A stretch of DNA of 64,000 bases from Bradyrhizobium yuanmingense (GTDB lineage Bacteria; Pseudomonadota; Alphaproteobacteria; Rhizobiales; Xanthobacteraceae): contig NZ_FMAE01000004.1 in NCBI RefSeq assembly GCF_900094575.1, positions 682,001-746,000 on the forward strand, given 5' to 3'. Shown piece after piece: positions 1-9,900 of the stretch (positions are counted from its first letter, which is position 1; every line of letters begins with the position of its first letter). The notes beneath the pieces were generated by a model. The model ran no database searches. It was not told the origin of the DNA and was given only the letters and a program-made list of their open reading frames with translations. A program made the position numbers and the translations under genes.

Positions 1-188
1 GGCCATTCCAATCCCGGAAGAGGTGTTTCGGCGTGGCGGGGGTTATAGGTAACAAAGCGCGTGAGGGGAAGCCTTGAAGGGCCTCAGCGGCGGGTTCAAC
101 CGCCTCATCCAGTGCGCAAAAACCTGTGCGGAAACCACGGAAATTGCTTGTTAACCAGTCCGAAGCATGGCTGCCCGGCGCATGCAAA

Positions 189-212
189 GGGGCGGGCATC
201 GCTGCCCGCCCC
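189..212 (-). terminator. Rho-independent terminator of the DUF1236 gene
   Basis: A 10-bp perfect stem GGGGCGGGCA/TGCCCGCCCC with a 4-nt loop lies 20 nt past the stop codon of the DUF1236 gene. Read on the minus strand it is followed by TTTGCATG, a short T run. Bases 1-188 to the left hold no gene that I can support. Confidence 0.75.
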
Positions 213-232
213 TGAGATTGCCCGTGTCCGCC

Positions 233-1075
233 TTAGACGTTCAGGACGGCCACGATCTCGTAGGTGTCCGGATCGATGATGACGATCTCTTCCCGGACCA
301 GGACATACTTGTAGCTCCGCCACTCCGGATAGATCGACACGACCCGAGACGGCAGGGCGTGAAGGGTGATGCCCTCCCGCGGAATGCGGGTGCCGACCGA
401 GATCGAGAAGTTCACGTTGGTCACCGGGGCGACGCGCTGCTCGCGGATCACGGACGTGATCTGCGTGCGCTGCTCAGTCGAAAGCTTGGCAGCGGCGCCG
501 GCCTGGCCGACCGTGGTCGAGCTCTGGCCCTGCGCGTTCTGGGTCGAGCTGGTGCCAGTCTGACCCTGCACGTTCTGGTTGGTGCTCGTGGTGCCGGCGC
601 CCTGTCGGGTCTCGGTGGTCGAGGTGCCTCCCTTGCTGCCCTCAGCCTTCATGTCCTTCTGGTCCTTAGCACCGGACTTGCTGGTGTCCTGGCTCATGCT
701 CTTGGACTTGTCCTGCTGGGACTTGTCCATCTGGCCCTGCGCGCGATCATCGGTGCGCTGGCCCTTGGTGGTACCAGACTTGTCCTCGGCCGCGTTCTTG
801 TTCATCGCGCCGCCCGAGGGGCGCTCGTCCTTCATCGCGCCGGACTTGTCTTCGGACTTCATCGTCCCGGAGCCGCCGGCCTGGCCAACGGTCCCTTTGT
901 CCTGGCTCATCGAGCCACCGCGCTCAGCAGCGCCGCCGGAAGGCTGCGAATGCTGCATCTGCGCGCCACCGGCGCCGCCGCCGCTGTCGCGGCCCATATT
1001 GCCCTGCGCGTTCGCGAGGCCAGTGCCCGCGACGAGCGCGACTGCGGCAACCGAAATCATAAAGCGGTTCAACAT
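233..1075 (-). CDS. Secreted DUF1236-domain protein with low-complexity N-terminal half
   Basis: A 280-residue exported protein. Residues 1-24 form a signal peptide ending in ALVAGTGLANAQ. Residues 25 to about 195 are low-complexity, rich in Gly, Ser, Gln, Asp and Lys, with recurring DKSG, KSEDKSG and TKGQ-like units, and look disordered. The last 80 or so residues (from STEQRTQI to the C-terminal VAVLNV) match the DUF1236 family, small periplasmic domains expanded in Bradyrhizobium and of unknown function. I chose the ATG at 1075 because GAGGAG sits 8 nt upstream; a GTG five codons earlier is possible. It is a single gene with its own terminator. Family call fairly sure; role unknown. Confidence 0.85.
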   Translation of the reverse strand: MLNRFMISVAAVALVAGTGLANAQGNMGRDSGGGAGGAQMQHSQPSGGAAERGGSMSQDKGTVGQAGGSGTMKSEDKSGAMKDERPSGGAMNKNAAEDKSGTTKGQRTDDRAQGQMDKSQQDKSKSMSQDTSKSGAKDQKDMKAEGSKGGTSTTETRQGAGTTSTNQNVQGQTGTSSTQNAQGQSSTTVGQAGAAAKLSTEQRTQITSVIREQRVAPVTNVNFSISVGTRIPREGITLHALPSRVVSIYPEWRSYKYVLVREEIVIIDPDTYEIVAVLNV

Positions 1076-1227
1076 CGAAATTCTCCTCACGTGTTCATTC
1101 GCTCATTGCCCGCGCCGACAACGAAAGGGGATTTGAGTTGTTCCGGAACTTCGACTGTTCCGCGGCTTTTGTTTGTTGAACGCCAGATGAATGACTTTGC
1201 ACGAAGGCGCCAACGTTCAGCGCAAGA

Positions 1228-1257
1228 AAAAAGGCCGGCATGTCTGCCGGCCTTTTT
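1228..1257. terminator. Bidirectional intrinsic terminator
   Basis: Perfect hairpin AAAAAGGCCGGCA / TGCCGGCCTTTTT with a 4-nt loop. It has A and T tracts on both sides, so it can work in either direction; its evident job is to end the minus-strand DsbA-like transcript, whose stop is at 1284. Confidence 0.9.
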
Positions 1258-1283
1258 GTGTTCTCGCTATCGTAAAACTGTGA

Positions 1284-2051
1284 TCAGCAGGTCGCCTTGC
1301 CGCAACGGGCAATGCCGATCTTCTCCTTCAGGCTTTCAACACCGACGGCACCGATCACGATCTGCTTGCCGATCACGTAGCTCGGCGTACCGTTCATGCC
1401 CATCGCTTCGGCAAGCTTGAAATTCTCCTCGAGGGTGGCGCGCACCTCGGGGCTGGCGATGTCCTTCTCGATGCGAGCCGTGTCGAGACCGGCTTCCTTG
1501 GCGGCTTGCATCGCGCGGGCCTTGTCGGCGGCGCCGCGGCCGCTGAGCAGTTTCTGATGGAAGTCGAGATATTTCTTGCCGGAGGGATCCTGCATGCGCA
1601 CGGCGACCCCGACCTGCGCCGCTTCCACCGAGCCCTGGCTCAGCACCGGAAATTCCTTCAGCACCACCTTCAGCTTCGGATCGCCCTTCATGATGGTCAG
1701 CATGTCGTCCATCGCGCGCTTGCAATAGCCGCAATTGTAGTCGAAGAACTCGACGAAGGTGACGTCGCCGTCCCTGTTGCCGAGCACGACCTGGCGTGGC
1801 GAGTTGAAGATCGCCTCGGCGTTCTGCGCGATGCTGGCTTGGTGCTTCTGCGTTTCGGCCGCGGCCTGGCGCTTGCTGAGCTCGGCCATGGCCTCCTCGA
1901 GCACCTCGGGATGGCTGACGAGATAGTTCTTGATGATCTTCTCGATCTCGGTGCGCTGGCTGTCGGAGAAACTGTCGGCCGAGGCGGGCACGGCTGCGCC
2001 GAACATGGCGAGCGCGAACAGGGCAGGAGCGAGCAGGCGCAGCGAAGGCAT
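1284..2051 (-). CDS. DsbA-family thiol:disulfide interchange protein (Com1/ScsC-like)
   Basis: A 255-residue periplasmic thioredoxin-fold protein. It has a signal peptide (MPSLRLLAPALFALAMFG...ASA), a helical N-terminal region with YLVSHPEVLEEAMAEL typical of the Com1/BdbD/ScsC branch, the redox motif CGYC in FFDYNCGYCK, and the cis-Pro loop NGTPSYVIG. Members oxidise or isomerise disulfides in exported proteins. The start is taken at ATG 2051, with AGAGGA 7 nt upstream, in preference to the TTG two codons earlier. It lies about 100 nt downstream of the M48 protease gene on the same strand and could be cotranscribed. A C-terminal Cys pair (ARCGKATC) is an extra feature. Confidence 0.92.
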   Translation of the reverse strand: MPSLRLLAPALFALAMFGAAVPASADSFSDSQRTEIEKIIKNYLVSHPEVLEEAMAELSKRQAAAETQKHQASIAQNAEAIFNSPRQVVLGNRDGDVTFVEFFDYNCGYCKRAMDDMLTIMKGDPKLKVVLKEFPVLSQGSVEAAQVGVAVRMQDPSGKKYLDFHQKLLSGRGAADKARAMQAAKEAGLDTARIEKDIASPEVRATLEENFKLAEAMGMNGTPSYVIGKQIVIGAVGVESLKEKIGIARCGKATC

Positions 2052-2147
2052 AGTCAAATCCTCTTATCCAAAGCGGGTTTCGAGAAACGTCCCGGCGGAG
2101 CAAGCCCGGTGTCGTGACGTCGTGGTCGGGCGTCGTTCGGGTTTGCG

Positions 2148-3548
2148 TCAGTTGCGCGGCGGCTTCGCCGCCACGATGTCGTCGGCCTTGACCCATCCGG
2201 GGGTGCCGACGGCGAAACGTGTTTTCGCGCGCGTGGCAAGCTCGCGGGCGGTTTTGTTGTCGCCGCGCAAATATGCGGCCTGGGCCGAGGCGAGATCTGC
2301 CTCCGCATAATCTCCCTTCCGGCCATAGGCCATCGCGAGCTGGGTGTAACCGAGCGCCGCCTCGGGCTCCCGGGCCACCGCGGCGCGGAGAATCCGAACG
2401 GCATCGTCGGTGTAGGCCTTATTATCGGTTCCGACCAGAGCCTGCCCAAGTAACATCTCGATGAGGGGGGCGTTGTTCGAGAGGGCGACGGCCTTGCGCA
2501 AGGGAGCGATCGCTTCGGCCGCCTTGCCGCTTTCCAGGAGCGCCTGGCCGCGCACCTCGTAGAAATACGGGTTGTTCGGCTGCACCTGGATCAGCGCGTC
2601 GATCTGGGCAAGCGCGCTGCGCAGATCACCGTGCAAATAGGTGCTGATGGCGCGGGCATAGCGCGCCGGCAGGCTGTCGTTGGTCTGGGGATAGCGGCGG
2701 TAGACCGTCTCCGGCCGTTCCATGAAGGCGGAGATCTTGGCGCGGACCATGTCGTGCCGAAGCTGGAGCGCGGGATCGTCCTTCTTGTTCCAGTAGGGGC
2801 TGGAGCTTGCGAACTCCTGTAGTGCGGCGACGCGCTCGGCCGGCATCGGATGCGACTGCAGATAGGGATCGGCGCCGCGCGCGGCGAACAGGCTCTCGCT
2901 GGTGAAGCGCTTGAACGTCTCGTACATGCCCTTGGGCGATTGCTGGGTCGCAGCCAGGAATTTCACGCCGGCGCGGTCGGCATTCTCCTCCTGCTGGCGC
3001 TGGTAGGACAGCAGCGTGCGGCGGATCACCTCCTGCGGAGCGGCGATGGCGGCCGCGCCAGCATTGGCGAGCCCGTTGTTGCCTACGCTGCTGCGCTGCG
3101 TGCTGCCGGCCGCAATAGCGCCGGCGCCGAGCAGCATCGCGATGATCATCTGGGTCTGGGCGGCGGCGAGCTGCTCGCGCAGCTTGGACAGATGGCCGCC
3201 CGCCAGGTGTCCGGTCTCGTGCGCGAGCACGCCGATGATCTGGTTCGGCGTCTCCGATTGCAGGATCGCGCCCCAATTGACGAAGATGCGGCGGCCATCC
3301 GCGACGAAGGCGTTGAACGAGCCGTCGTTGATGATCACCATCTGGATGTTGTGCTTCTCCAGACCCGCAACGCGCAGGATCGGACGCGTGTATTCGCGCA
3401 GCAGCTGCTCGGTCTCGGTGTCGCGCAGGACCGGCGGCCCCTTGGCCTGCGCGCGCGCGGCCGAGAACGGCGTCAGCGCGATCGCCGTGGCCGTGACGAG
3501 GGCGGTGAGGGCGGAGGCCTTCTTGCGCAATGCGATCTGGAGCGACAT
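2148..3548 (-). CDS. M48 family periplasmic metalloprotease with TPR tail (BepA-like)
   Basis: A 466-residue protein: signal peptide (KASALTALVTATAIALTPFSAARAQA), then an M48 zinc protease domain with the HExxH-type motif HETGH in VLAHETGHLAGGH and a downstream Glu in EENADRAG. A C-terminal half of tetratricopeptide repeats follows (PNNPYFYEVRGQALLESGKA and repeats). The architecture equals BepA (YfgC), which degrades or rescues stalled outer-membrane proteins in the periplasm. The nearby DsbA-like gene supports a role in envelope protein folding. ATG 3548 is used; a TTG one codon earlier is possible and no strong Shine-Dalgarno decides. HETGH in place of HELGH is common in this branch. Confidence 0.92.
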   Translation of the reverse strand: MSLQIALRKKASALTALVTATAIALTPFSAARAQAKGPPVLRDTETEQLLREYTRPILRVAGLEKHNIQMVIINDGSFNAFVADGRRIFVNWGAILQSETPNQIIGVLAHETGHLAGGHLSKLREQLAAAQTQMIIAMLLGAGAIAAGSTQRSSVGNNGLANAGAAAIAAPQEVIRRTLLSYQRQQEENADRAGVKFLAATQQSPKGMYETFKRFTSESLFAARGADPYLQSHPMPAERVAALQEFASSSPYWNKKDDPALQLRHDMVRAKISAFMERPETVYRRYPQTNDSLPARYARAISTYLHGDLRSALAQIDALIQVQPNNPYFYEVRGQALLESGKAAEAIAPLRKAVALSNNAPLIEMLLGQALVGTDNKAYTDDAVRILRAAVAREPEAALGYTQLAMAYGRKGDYAEADLASAQAAYLRGDNKTARELATRAKTRFAVGTPGWVKADDIVAAKPPRN

Positions 3549-3753
3549 CAAGCGGTCTTGGTCAAAAGGGGCTCGGTCAAGTGGTCTTGGTCAAGCAGTT
3601 CAGTGATTGGTCTTGGCGATTGGCGGCGGACCGGATACGCGATATGCCCTTGTGAGCGGTGCCCTTATGAGCCGTACAATGCGGCCAGTCTGGGGCACAA
3701 GCGCCCCGTTTACGGACCGGACGGACCGGTTCGCCAGCCAATAGCAGAAATCG

Positions 3754-4941
3754 ATGCACGACGCGACATTGAGGAACCGGTTGGGGCAGTGGCTCGAGCC
3801 CTCCCGCCGCAGCGATGTTCCCCCGTTCATGGTGATGGACGTCATGGCCGCGGCGGCCCGAATCGAGGCCGCCGGCGGTCATGTGATCCACATGGAGGTC
3901 GGCCAGCCCGCGGCCGGCGCGCCCAGGACCGCGATCGCGGCCGCCCATGCGGCGCTCGAGGCCGGACGAATCGACTATACGTCCGCGCTCGGCATCCCCA
4001 GTCTGCGCGCGCGCATCGCGCGCCATTATCGCGACGCCTATGGCTGCGATGTCAGCCCCGAGCGGATCGTGGTGACGACGGGCTCGTCGGGCGGCTTCAT
4101 CTTGGCCTTTCTGTCGATGTTCGAACCTGGCGATCGCGTCGCCGTGACGGTGCCGGGCTATCCGCCATATCGACATATTCTGACCGCGCTCGGCTGCGAG
4201 CCGGTGCTGATCGAGACCACGAACGAAACGCGTCACGCGCTCACCGGCGAGGCCCTGCTCGCAGCGCATCGCAAGGCGCCGCTGAAGGGTGTTCTGGTCG
4301 GCAGCCCCGCCAATCCGACGGGCACGATGATGTCCCGTGAAGCGCTCGCCGGCCTGATCGCGGCCGCAGAAGACGCCGGCATCCGCTTCATCTCCGATGA
4401 GATCTATCACGGGCTCGATTACGCGTTTCCGGCCGTGACAGCGGCTGCGCTGTCCGAGCACGCGCTCGTGATCAATTCGTTCTCGAAGTATTTTTGCATG
4501 ACCGGTTGGCGCATCGGCTGGATGGTGGTGCCCGAGATCCTGGTGCGGCCGATCGAGCGGCTGCAGCAGAACCTCTCGATCTCGGTGCCCTCGCTGTCGC
4601 AGATCGCGGCGGAGGCTGCCTTCGACGGCACGGCCGAGATGGAGGAGATCAAGCACGGCTACCAGGAAAACCGGCGCGTCCTGATCGATGGTTTGCCCAA
4701 GGCGGGACTGACGAAATTCCTGCCGGCCGACGGCGCCTTCTATCTCTATGCAGACGTCTCGGACTTCACCGCCGACAGTTTCGAATTCGCAAAGCAGATG
4801 CTGGAGCAGGCGCGCGTGGCGGCAACGCCCGGCCTTGATTTCGATCCCATCCATGGCCGCTCGTTCATTCGTTTCTCCTATGCGCGCTCGCCAGGGGAGA
4901 TGCGTGAGGCAGTTGACCGGATTGCTGAGTGGCTTAAATAA
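3754..4941 (+). CDS. Class I/II PLP-dependent aminotransferase
   Basis: A 395-residue fold-type I aminotransferase. Visible motifs are the N-terminal HMEVGQPAAG substrate loop, SPANPTGT, ISDEIYHGLDY with the PLP-contacting Asp and Tyr, the PLP lysine in NSFSKYFCMTGWRIGW, and the C-terminal Arg in SFIRFSYARS. The substrate is not readable from sequence; relatives are usually annotated as aspartate or aromatic aminotransferases. It begins about 200 nt after the divergent M48 gene and ends 35 nt before bioY, with which it may be cotranscribed. There is no clear Shine-Dalgarno before ATG 3754. Confidence 0.9.
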   Translation: MHDATLRNRLGQWLEPSRRSDVPPFMVMDVMAAAARIEAAGGHVIHMEVGQPAAGAPRTAIAAAHAALEAGRIDYTSALGIPSLRARIARHYRDAYGCDVSPERIVVTTGSSGGFILAFLSMFEPGDRVAVTVPGYPPYRHILTALGCEPVLIETTNETRHALTGEALLAAHRKAPLKGVLVGSPANPTGTMMSREALAGLIAAAEDAGIRFISDEIYHGLDYAFPAVTAAALSEHALVINSFSKYFCMTGWRIGWMVVPEILVRPIERLQQNLSISVPSLSQIAAEAAFDGTAEMEEIKHGYQENRRVLIDGLPKAGLTKFLPADGAFYLYADVSDFTADSFEFAKQMLEQARVAATPGLDFDPIHGRSFIRFSYARSPGEMREAVDRIAEWLK

Positions 4942-4976
4942 CTGCGCCAGTTTTCTTCAGCCTTCCGGAGTTCAGC

Positions 4977-5591
4977 TTGTCAGACCGTTCCGTCCCGTCC
5001 GCCGCTACGCCACATTCCTCTCTCGCCGCATTGATGTGGCCGACGCGACCGGGCGAAGCCGTCGGCGCGCTGCGTGCCGTCGTGCTGGTCGCGCTCGGCA
5101 CGGCGTTGATGGCGCTGTCGGCCAAGGTGAATCTGCCGCTGCCTTACGTGCCCATGACGTTGCAGACGTTGGTGGTGCTGATGATCGGCGCCGCCTATGG
5201 CTGGCGCCTCGGCAGCGCGACCATGATCGCTTACCTCGCCGAGGGCGCGATCGGGCTTCCGGTGTTCGCCGGCCCCGTGGGTGGGATCGCGCCGCTGGTC
5301 GGCCCGACCGCGGGCTATCTGTTCGGTTTCGTGCTGGCTGCGTTCGCGACCGGTTGGCTCGCCGAGCGCGGCTGGGATCGCAGCGTCGTGCTGCTGTTTG
5401 CGGCGATGGCTGTTGGCCACATCGTCATTCTCGCGGCCGGATTCGGCTGGCTGGCATTCGGCCTTGGTCTCGGCGCCACCAAGGCCTGGCAGGTCGGCAT
5501 CGTGCCGTTCATCGCGGCCTCGCTGGTCAAGAATGCGCTCGGCGCGACCCTGATTCCGGCGGCGCGCCGGATTGTCGAGCGTCGCGGATAG
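4977..5591 (+). CDS. bioY: Biotin transporter BioY
   Basis: A 204-residue integral membrane S-component for biotin uptake. It has about six hydrophobic segments and BioY signatures: LPYVPMTLQTLVVLM, the GAxYGxRLG-like stretch GAAYGWRLG, YLAEGAIGLPVFAG and GPTAGYLFGF. In alphaproteobacteria BioY works alone or with BioMN; no bioM or bioN is in this window. The frame starts at TTG 4977, and an internal ATG at 5032 (MWPTRPGEAVG) would give a shorter protein, so the N terminus is uncertain. No biotin-repressor box is evident in the 35-nt gap upstream. Confidence 0.93.
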   Translation: MSDRSVPSAATPHSSLAALMWPTRPGEAVGALRAVVLVALGTALMALSAKVNLPLPYVPMTLQTLVVLMIGAAYGWRLGSATMIAYLAEGAIGLPVFAGPVGGIAPLVGPTAGYLFGFVLAAFATGWLAERGWDRSVVLLFAAMAVGHIVILAAGFGWLAFGLGLGATKAWQVGIVPFIAASLVKNALGATLIPAARRIVERRG

Positions 5592-5601
5592 GACGCGCTC
5601 G

Positions 5602-6834
5602 CTAAAATCGCTCGGGCCGGTACGGCGTGGGATCGACCGCGGGCGTTTCGCCGCTCATCATTTCCGCGAGCAGGCGCCCGGTCGCAGGTCCCAGCGTAAA
5701 ACCCTGGTGGCCGTGGCCGAAATTCATCCACAGGCCGGGGTGGCGCGGGGCTGGGCCGAGCACCGGGAGCATATCGGGCGTGCAGGGCCTCGTGCCGAAC
5801 CACGGATCCGGCTCGACCCGTTTGCCGAGGTCGATCAGCTCGCGCGCCGAGGCTTCGGCGCTGGCGAGCTGCACCGGGGTTGCGAGCGCGTCCGCGCCCG
5901 TCAATTCCGCGCCGGTGGTGATGCGGATGCCCTTGGCCATCGGCCCCATGGCGTAGCCACGGGCCTTGTCGACCAGCGGCAGGTCGAGCGAAGCGCCGCC
6001 GCTGTAATGCATGTGGTAGCCGCGCTTGCGCACCAGCGGGATGCGATAGCCGAACTTGTACAATAAATCAGGCGACCACGGCCCGAGCGTCACGACGGCG
6101 TGGGCAGCGTCGATGCGGCCCTGGTCGGTGTCCACCGACCAGCCGGTCGCGGTCTGTCGCAGCGACTGCGCATCACCGAGCACGATCCTGCCGCCGAGCC
6201 GTACGAACAGCTCGGCATAGGCCGTGACCAGCGCGCCGGGATCGGACACGGTCCAGGTGTCGAGCCAGTGGATCGCTCCCGGGAGATCATCGCGCAGGAT
6301 CGGCTCGGCCCTGGCAAGCTCGCTGCCCGACAGCACGCGGTAGTTCACGCCAAATTCGCGCTGATCTTCCTCGGCAGCCTTGACCGAGAGATCCAACGAA
6401 GCGGCATCGCGAAACAGCGCTCGGTAGCCGGCGCGGCGGATGAGATTGTCGGCATGCGCCTCGCGGATCAGGATGTCGTGCTCGGCCGTTGCGTAGGCGA
6501 TCAGCCGTGCCCAGGCCTCGATCGCCTCGCGATGCCGCCTCGGCGCCGAATGCCACCAATAGCGGAGCAGGGGCTCGATGTGGAGATGCAGCGAGGAGAG
6601 GCTGTAGCGCACGTCGTTGGTGCGGCCGGTCGCGATCTTCAAAAGCGAAGCGAGGTCGCGCGGCATCGGATAGGGGCGTACCGCTTCGGCCTGGATCATC
6701 CCCGCGTTGCCGTAGCTGGTCTCGCGGCCCGGCTCCCTGCGATCGATCAGCGTCACCCACCAGCCGCGCCGCTGCAGATGCAGCGCGGCGCCGACGCCCA
6801 CCATGCCGCCGCCGAGAATGATCGCGCTTTGCAT
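5602..6834 (-). CDS. D-amino-acid dehydrogenase-like FAD oxidoreductase (DAO family)
   Basis: A 410-residue DadA-like enzyme with an N-terminal Rossmann FAD site (AIILGGGMVGVGAALHLQRRG), the second FAD strand WWVTLIDRREPG, and the C-terminal DAO motif ending GLWMNFGHGHQGFTLGPATGRLLAE. DadA enzymes deaminate D-amino acids to 2-oxo acids and pass electrons to the respiratory chain. ATG 6834 is preferred over upstream ATGs because GAGG lies 9 nt before it. The gene is convergent with bioY and sits just after the rne terminator, so it is probably transcribed separately. Substrate specificity cannot be read. Confidence 0.87.
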   Translation of the reverse strand: MQSAIILGGGMVGVGAALHLQRRGWWVTLIDRREPGRETSYGNAGMIQAEAVRPYPMPRDLASLLKIATGRTNDVRYSLSSLHLHIEPLLRYWWHSAPRRHREAIEAWARLIAYATAEHDILIREAHADNLIRRAGYRALFRDAASLDLSVKAAEEDQREFGVNYRVLSGSELARAEPILRDDLPGAIHWLDTWTVSDPGALVTAYAELFVRLGGRIVLGDAQSLRQTATGWSVDTDQGRIDAAHAVVTLGPWSPDLLYKFGYRIPLVRKRGYHMHYSGGASLDLPLVDKARGYAMGPMAKGIRITTGAELTGADALATPVQLASAEASARELIDLGKRVEPDPWFGTRPCTPDMLPVLGPAPRHPGLWMNFGHGHQGFTLGPATGRLLAEMMSGETPAVDPTPYRPERF

Positions 6835-6856
6835 CGCAACTGACCTCATCAAATCA

Positions 6857-6883
6857 AAACCGCCCGGTTGGGCCGGGCGGTTT
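6857..6883 (-). terminator. Intrinsic terminator after rne
   Basis: Stem AAACCGCCCGG / CCGGGCGGTTT with a 5-nt loop; on the minus strand it runs into TTTTGATTTG. It lies 18 nt past the rne stop and just upstream of the DadA-like gene start, separating the two transcripts. Confidence 0.88.
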
Positions 6884-6900
6884 CAATTCCATTTGTCCCT

Positions 6901-9900
6901 TTACTCGCCGCCGCCGAAACGGCGTGACCACCAGCCGGCACGACGTGGGGCGGCCGGGGTTTCGCTTGCCGCCTCCGGCGCGGGCTCAGGTGCCGGCGCG
7001 GGTGCAGCAACCGGCTCGGTCGCCTCCGCCGCCGGCGTTGCGGGCTCCGCCTGGCTGTTCGCCAGGAAGCTCACCTTTTCGCGCACGGTGGAGCGGCGCC
7101 GCGCGGCCCTGTCGCCGGCTGACTCTTCGTCCGGCGTTGCGGTCGTCGCGGCGGGAGCGGGCTCCGGCTGGGCCGGCGCCTCGGTTCGGATCTCGGCGTG
7201 CGGCTCAGGCTCCGCAACTTGCGGCTCGCCGGTCGGCTCGGCCTGCGCGATCGAAGGCGAAGCCTGGCTGCCGAGGCCGTCGAAATCGGCCACTGCATCG
7301 GCAGCTTCCGGCGGCGGGTTGGTGCCGAGCTCGTCGCTGATGGAGCCGGCAAGACCTTCCTCGCCGCCACCGCGACGGCGGCGACCGCCGCGGCGGCCAC
7401 GCCGACGCCGGCGATCACCGCTGCCCTGCTGTTCGCCACGGGCGGCCTGTTCCTCGCCCTCCTCACCGTCCTGCTCGGACTCGGTCTCCTCCTCGCTTTC
7501 GCCGGCGATCATCGCGGGCTCAGGCACGGTCGGCGCCGTATCCTCGCGCAACTCTCCTTCGCGCTGGCCGCCGCGGCCGCGCCGGCGGCGCCGGCGCTTG
7601 CGGCGCTGGCCGTCCTGCTCCGAGGCTGCCTCGCCGCCAGCCTGCTCGTCGGCAAGGCCTTCGGTCTCGTCGGTTTCGACCTCGGATTCCGTCTCCAGGT
7701 CGAAGACGTCCTCGTCGTCATAGGCCTCTTCGGCCGGTGGCGGCGGGCTCGCAGCGGCTTGCGCAACGAGCAGCGCCTTGGCGGCTTCGAGCGTATGCAC
7801 CTGCTCGCCGCGGTCGATCACATAGGCCTGCGGACCGCTGACGCCGGGATCGGCGATCACCGACAGCGTGACCTTGAAGCCGTTCTCGAGATCGCGCAGA
7901 TGGCCGCGCTTGTGGTTCAGCACATAGAGCGCGACGTCGGTGCGGGTGCGGACCACGAGATTGTGGGTGGCGCCCTTCATCAGGATCTCTTCGAGGCCGC
8001 GCAGGAGCTGCAGCGCCACCGAGGACACCGAGCGGACGTGGCCGGTGCCGCCGCAATGCGGGCACGGATCGGTCGAGGATTCCAGCACGCTGGCGCGGAT
8101 GCGCTGGCGCGACATCTCGAGCAGGCCGAAATGCGAGATGCGGCCGACCTGGATGCGCGCGCGATCCTGCCTGAGGCAATCGGACAGCTTGCGCTCGACC
8201 GCGCGGTTGTTGCGCTTCTCGTCCATGTCGATGAAATCGATGACGATCAGGCCGGCGAGGTCGCGTAGGCGGAGCTGGCGGGCGACCTCTTCAGCCGCTT
8301 CCATGTTGGTCTTGAGCGCGGTGTCCTCGATATGGTGCTCGCGCGTCGATCGTCCCGAGTTGACGTCGATCGAGACCAGCGCCTCGGTCTGGTTGATGAC
8401 GATGTAGCCGCCGGAGCGCAGCTGCACGGTCGGCGAGAACATCGCATCGAGCTGGCTCTCGACGCCCATGCGCGAGAACAGCGGCTGGCCGTCGCGATAT
8501 TGCTTCACCGCGCCAACATTGGCGGGCATCAGCATCTTCATGAAGTCGCGGGCCTCGCGGTGGCCGGCTTCGCCGGCGACCAGGATCTCGTCGATCTCCT
8601 TGTTGTAGAGGTCGCGCAGCGAGCGCTTGATCAGCGAGCCTTCCTCGTAGACGAGGGTCGGGGCCTGCGATTTCAGCGTGAGGTCGCGCACCGTCTCCCA
8701 CATCCGGATCAGATATTCGAAGTCGCGCTTGATCTCGGGCTTGGTCCGGGCGGCGCCCGCGGTACGCAGGATGATGCCCATGCCCTCGGGCACGTCGAGG
8801 TCCTGCACCACTTCCTTCAGGCGCGAGCGGTCCTGCGCGCTGGTGATCTTGCGGCTAATGCCGCCGCCGCGTGCGGTGTTCGGCATCAGGACGGCGTAGC
8901 GGCCGGCGAGCGAGAGGTAGGTCGTCAGCGCCGCGCCCTTGTTGCCGCGCTCTTCCTTGACGACCTGAACCAGCATCACCTGGCGGCGCTTGATGACTTC
9001 CTGGATCTTGTACTGGCGGCGCGGGCGGAAGGTGCGCTCCGGCACTTCCTCGAGCACGTCGTCGCCGCCGACGGATTCGACGACTTCCTCTTCGGCATCC
9101 TCGCCGTCCTCGTCCTCGTCGTCCTCCTCGGCTGCTTCCCCGGCGTCCGCATGCGGGGCTTCCGTGCTTTCGCCGGCGGTGTAGATGGCCTCGGCCGGCT
9201 CGGCGGCCGATGTCACGGCTTCGGCCAGAGGCTCCGCCTGCGCTTCCGCGGCATGAGCTTCTGGAGCGGGAACGTCGAAGGTTGACGCCGGCTGCGGCTC
9301 GGCAGCGGTTTCGACCGCGGGCTCGGCGCCGACCGCCGCGACAGGCGCGGGCGTCTCGTCGGCGTGATCATGATCGTGATGATCGCGTTCGTCCTCGCGG
9401 CCGTGGGCATCATCGTGAGCGTGATCGTGCTCGTCATCGCGGGCATGACGATGTTCGTCATGATCATGGTCACCATGATCGGGATCGTGGCCTTCGTGCT
9501 CGCCATGATGCTCCGTATCGGCGTGCGGATGCTCGCCCTCGGCATGCTCGGGCAGCGCGGCGCCTTCGACCGGCTGAGCGGCGGGATCGGCGCCGGCTTC
9601 GAGACCTTCGACGATGTCGCTGCGCACGCGCTCGCCATGACCGCGGCGGCGGGCGTTGCGGTGCCGCGAGCGGCGACGGCCGTGCGAGCGGTTCTCGCTT
9701 TCTTCCTCGGCCTCGCGATGGGCCTGTTCCTCGGCCTCGATCAGCGCCTGCCGGTCGGCGACCGGGATCTGGTAATAGTCGGGATGGATTTCGCTGAAGG
9801 CGAGAAAGCCGTGGCGATTGCCGCCATATTCGACGAAAGCAGCCTGGAGCGAGGGTTCGACCCTTGTGACCTTGGCGAGGTAGATATTCCCGCGCAGCTG

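Noticed and set aside
167..1420. A 417-codon plus-strand frame across the DUF1236 gene and the DsbA-like gene end
   Set aside because: It runs antisense to two well-supported genes and through two terminators.
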